NCBI GenBank assembly: GCA_963735065.1
Contig: CAVTJL010000003.1
Location: forward strand, 62,001 to 126,000
DNA length: 64,000 bases
Direction: 5' to 3'
From: CAVTJL01 sp963735065
GTDB taxonomy: Bacteria > Pseudomonadota > Alphaproteobacteria > Geminicoccales > Geminicoccaceae
Shown here: in pieces, positions 63,796 to 64,000 of the stretch
How positions within the stretch are numbered: position 1 is the stretch's first letter
How the letters are laid out: each line of letters begins with the position of its first letter
Translations under genes and position numbers: made by a program
The notes under the pieces: generated by a model
What the model was told of the DNA's origin: nothing
What the model saw: the letters and a program-made list of their open reading frames with translations, nothing else
Databases searched by the model: none

Positions 63796-64000
63796 ACCCT
63801 CGCGTCACGAGAAAGCTCGACAAGAACTCTACAGGCGGAGGCCCCTCGAACAAAGCGGCTCCCTCCGGAGTGCGCACCCGGCGCTGCCCGATCCGGCTTC
63901 CTCGTCTCAGGATTAGAGGCCGCAACTTAAGGAGGAATGAAAAGACCAAGCGACAGCGTGAGGGCGAGCGCATGCGTCTGCGCAAGCTCCATGCCGACGA
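63796..64000 (+). other. Terminal region with possible gene start
   Basis: No gene is evident to 63930. AAGGAGGA at 63929-63936 stands directly before an ATG at 63937 (MKRPSDSVRASACVC, open to the window end), and a second ATG at 63972 (MRLRKLHAD) in another frame has GAGGG at a better distance. One of them may begin a plus-strand gene that runs beyond the window. The evidence is too short to choose. Confidence 0.3.

Overview
The window looks like chromosomal DNA of a free-living, high-GC alphaproteobacterium, probably in or near the Rhodospirillales. The signs are very GC-rich coding sequence, frequent GTG/TTG starts, a cobS-cobT pair next to a J-domain gene, an opgG-opgH operon, EmrAB, DadA/Alr and many periplasmic-binding-protein ABC transporters. 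No rRNA, tRNA, insertion sequence, phage gene or CRISPR array was seen.

Layout. (1) 1-3044: MFS exporter divergent from a LysR regulator, then a TPP riboswitch in front of a Nudix hydrolase. (2) 3229-11047: the most unusual region, five tightly packed co-directional genes: a berberine-bridge-type FAD oxidase, a protein resembling the N-terminal half of the CTQ oxidase LodA, a protein resembling the LodA C-terminal half fused to a VioB-type ferritin-like domain, a QhpD-like radical SAM/SPASM maturase and a QhpG/LodB-like flavoprotein. I read this as a split, hybrid quinocofactor oxidase system. (3) 11034-14735: nucleotidyltransferase-like protein and a class III cyclase/ATPase/TPR signalling protein. 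(4) 14736-15229: a tiny 24-codon ORF with a perfect ribosome binding site and a terminator. (5) 15230-24086: cobT, cobS, J-domain protein, dienelactone hydrolase, opgH, opgG. (6) 24366-28574: polyphosphate:AMP phosphotransferase, cysteine-rich secreted protein, DUF442 phosphatase, rpe, TerC, ArsR. (7) 28660-36973: NitT/TauT-type transporter behind a sigma-54 promoter, LysR/EamA pair, emrBA, MarR and an orphan ATPase. (8) 36986-38404: ECF41 sigma factor with its AhpD-like partner and a matching promoter. (9) 38477-47147: GST, acyl-CoA synthetase, M3 peptidase, ABC1 kinase, CLC channel, folP. (10) 47195-53386: carbohydrate-type ABC transporter with two dissimilar ATPases. (11) 53490-57179: PfpI protein and the Lrp-dadA-alr alanine module. 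(12) 57180-64000: methyltransferases, Bcr-type MFS, Gfo/Idh dehydrogenase, two DUF4398 lipoproteins, DUF29.

Seven otherwise normal genes are out of frame (nine breaks), and every break behaves as one extra base. This uniform sign points to insertion-type sequencing error rather than decay, so these genes are annotated across the break. In them, residue counts assume the repaired frame.
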